Below are positions 5,338 through 5,446 of a DNA stretch of 5,446 nucleotides, in pieces. This stretch comes from Cytophagales bacterium. Lineage in GTDB: Bacteria > Bacteroidota > Bacteroidia > Cytophagales > Amoebophilaceae. Both the position numbers and the translations under genes were made by a program. The stretch's first letter is position 1. Each line of letters starts with the position of its first letter. Below the pieces are notes generated by a model. It worked only from the letters and a program-made list of their open reading frames with translations, made no database searches and was not told the origin of the DNA. Location: positions 1-5,446 of the forward strand of contig JAKSDE010000308.1 of assembly GCA_022360235.1 (NCBI GenBank). The letters are read 5' to 3'.

Positions 5338-5446
5338 GATTTTATAGTTTTTAGGTTTTTGATTAAATTTTATTGTCACTATGTGATCTAAACTATTTTT
5401 GGATAAAGTTTTATTTGGCTAAGTTAAAGAAAGATTTATAAAAAAC

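Overview
The window is AT-rich and looks like an accessory region of a Bacteroidetes genome, most plausibly an obligate intracellular symbiont of the Amoebophilus/Cardinium type. This is an inference. It rests on a large lipoprotein-anchored ankyrin-repeat protein, start sites with weak or no Shine-Dalgarno sequence, a fused nucleotidyltransferase-HEPN protein of a type common in Bacteroidetes, toxin-antitoxin-like genes, and broken genes separated by long non-coding gaps.

Layout. Positions 643 to 1 (minus) hold the first 214 codons of a nucleotidyltransferase-HEPN protein that runs off the left edge. Positions 644-993 are an AT-rich gap. Positions 994-1437 (plus) encode a PIN-domain, VapC-like nuclease, followed two bases later by a 59-residue basic/acidic helical protein (1440-1619), the likely antitoxin. 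Convergent with this pair, 2223 to 1639 (minus) is a Tn3/invertase-type serine recombinase, complete except for one in-frame TAA at codon 60. Positions 2224-3035 contain no convincing protein gene. This gap does hold inverted repeats next to the recombinase start, a GC-richer hairpin-rich patch with both strands open, and a good intrinsic terminator at 2707-2730. Positions 5337 to 3036 (minus) are one ankyrin-repeat lipoprotein gene split into two overlapping frames by an apparent one-base insertion near 4436-4438. Removing one T restores an uninterrupted 766-residue protein.

How the parts relate. The PIN nuclease and its small partner form an operon-like pair and may act as a toxin-antitoxin module. 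The nucleotidyltransferase-HEPN gene belongs to a superfamily often linked to toxin-antitoxin or anti-phage functions, but it is divergently placed from the pair and need not cooperate with it. The recombinase remnant suggests past mobile-element activity. The ankyrin gene is probably a host-interaction surface protein whose repeats are being duplicated and homogenised, and which now appears interrupted. No complete undescribed system is demonstrated. The best leads are the small PIN partner, the structured patch ending in a terminator, and the frameshifted ankyrin gene.
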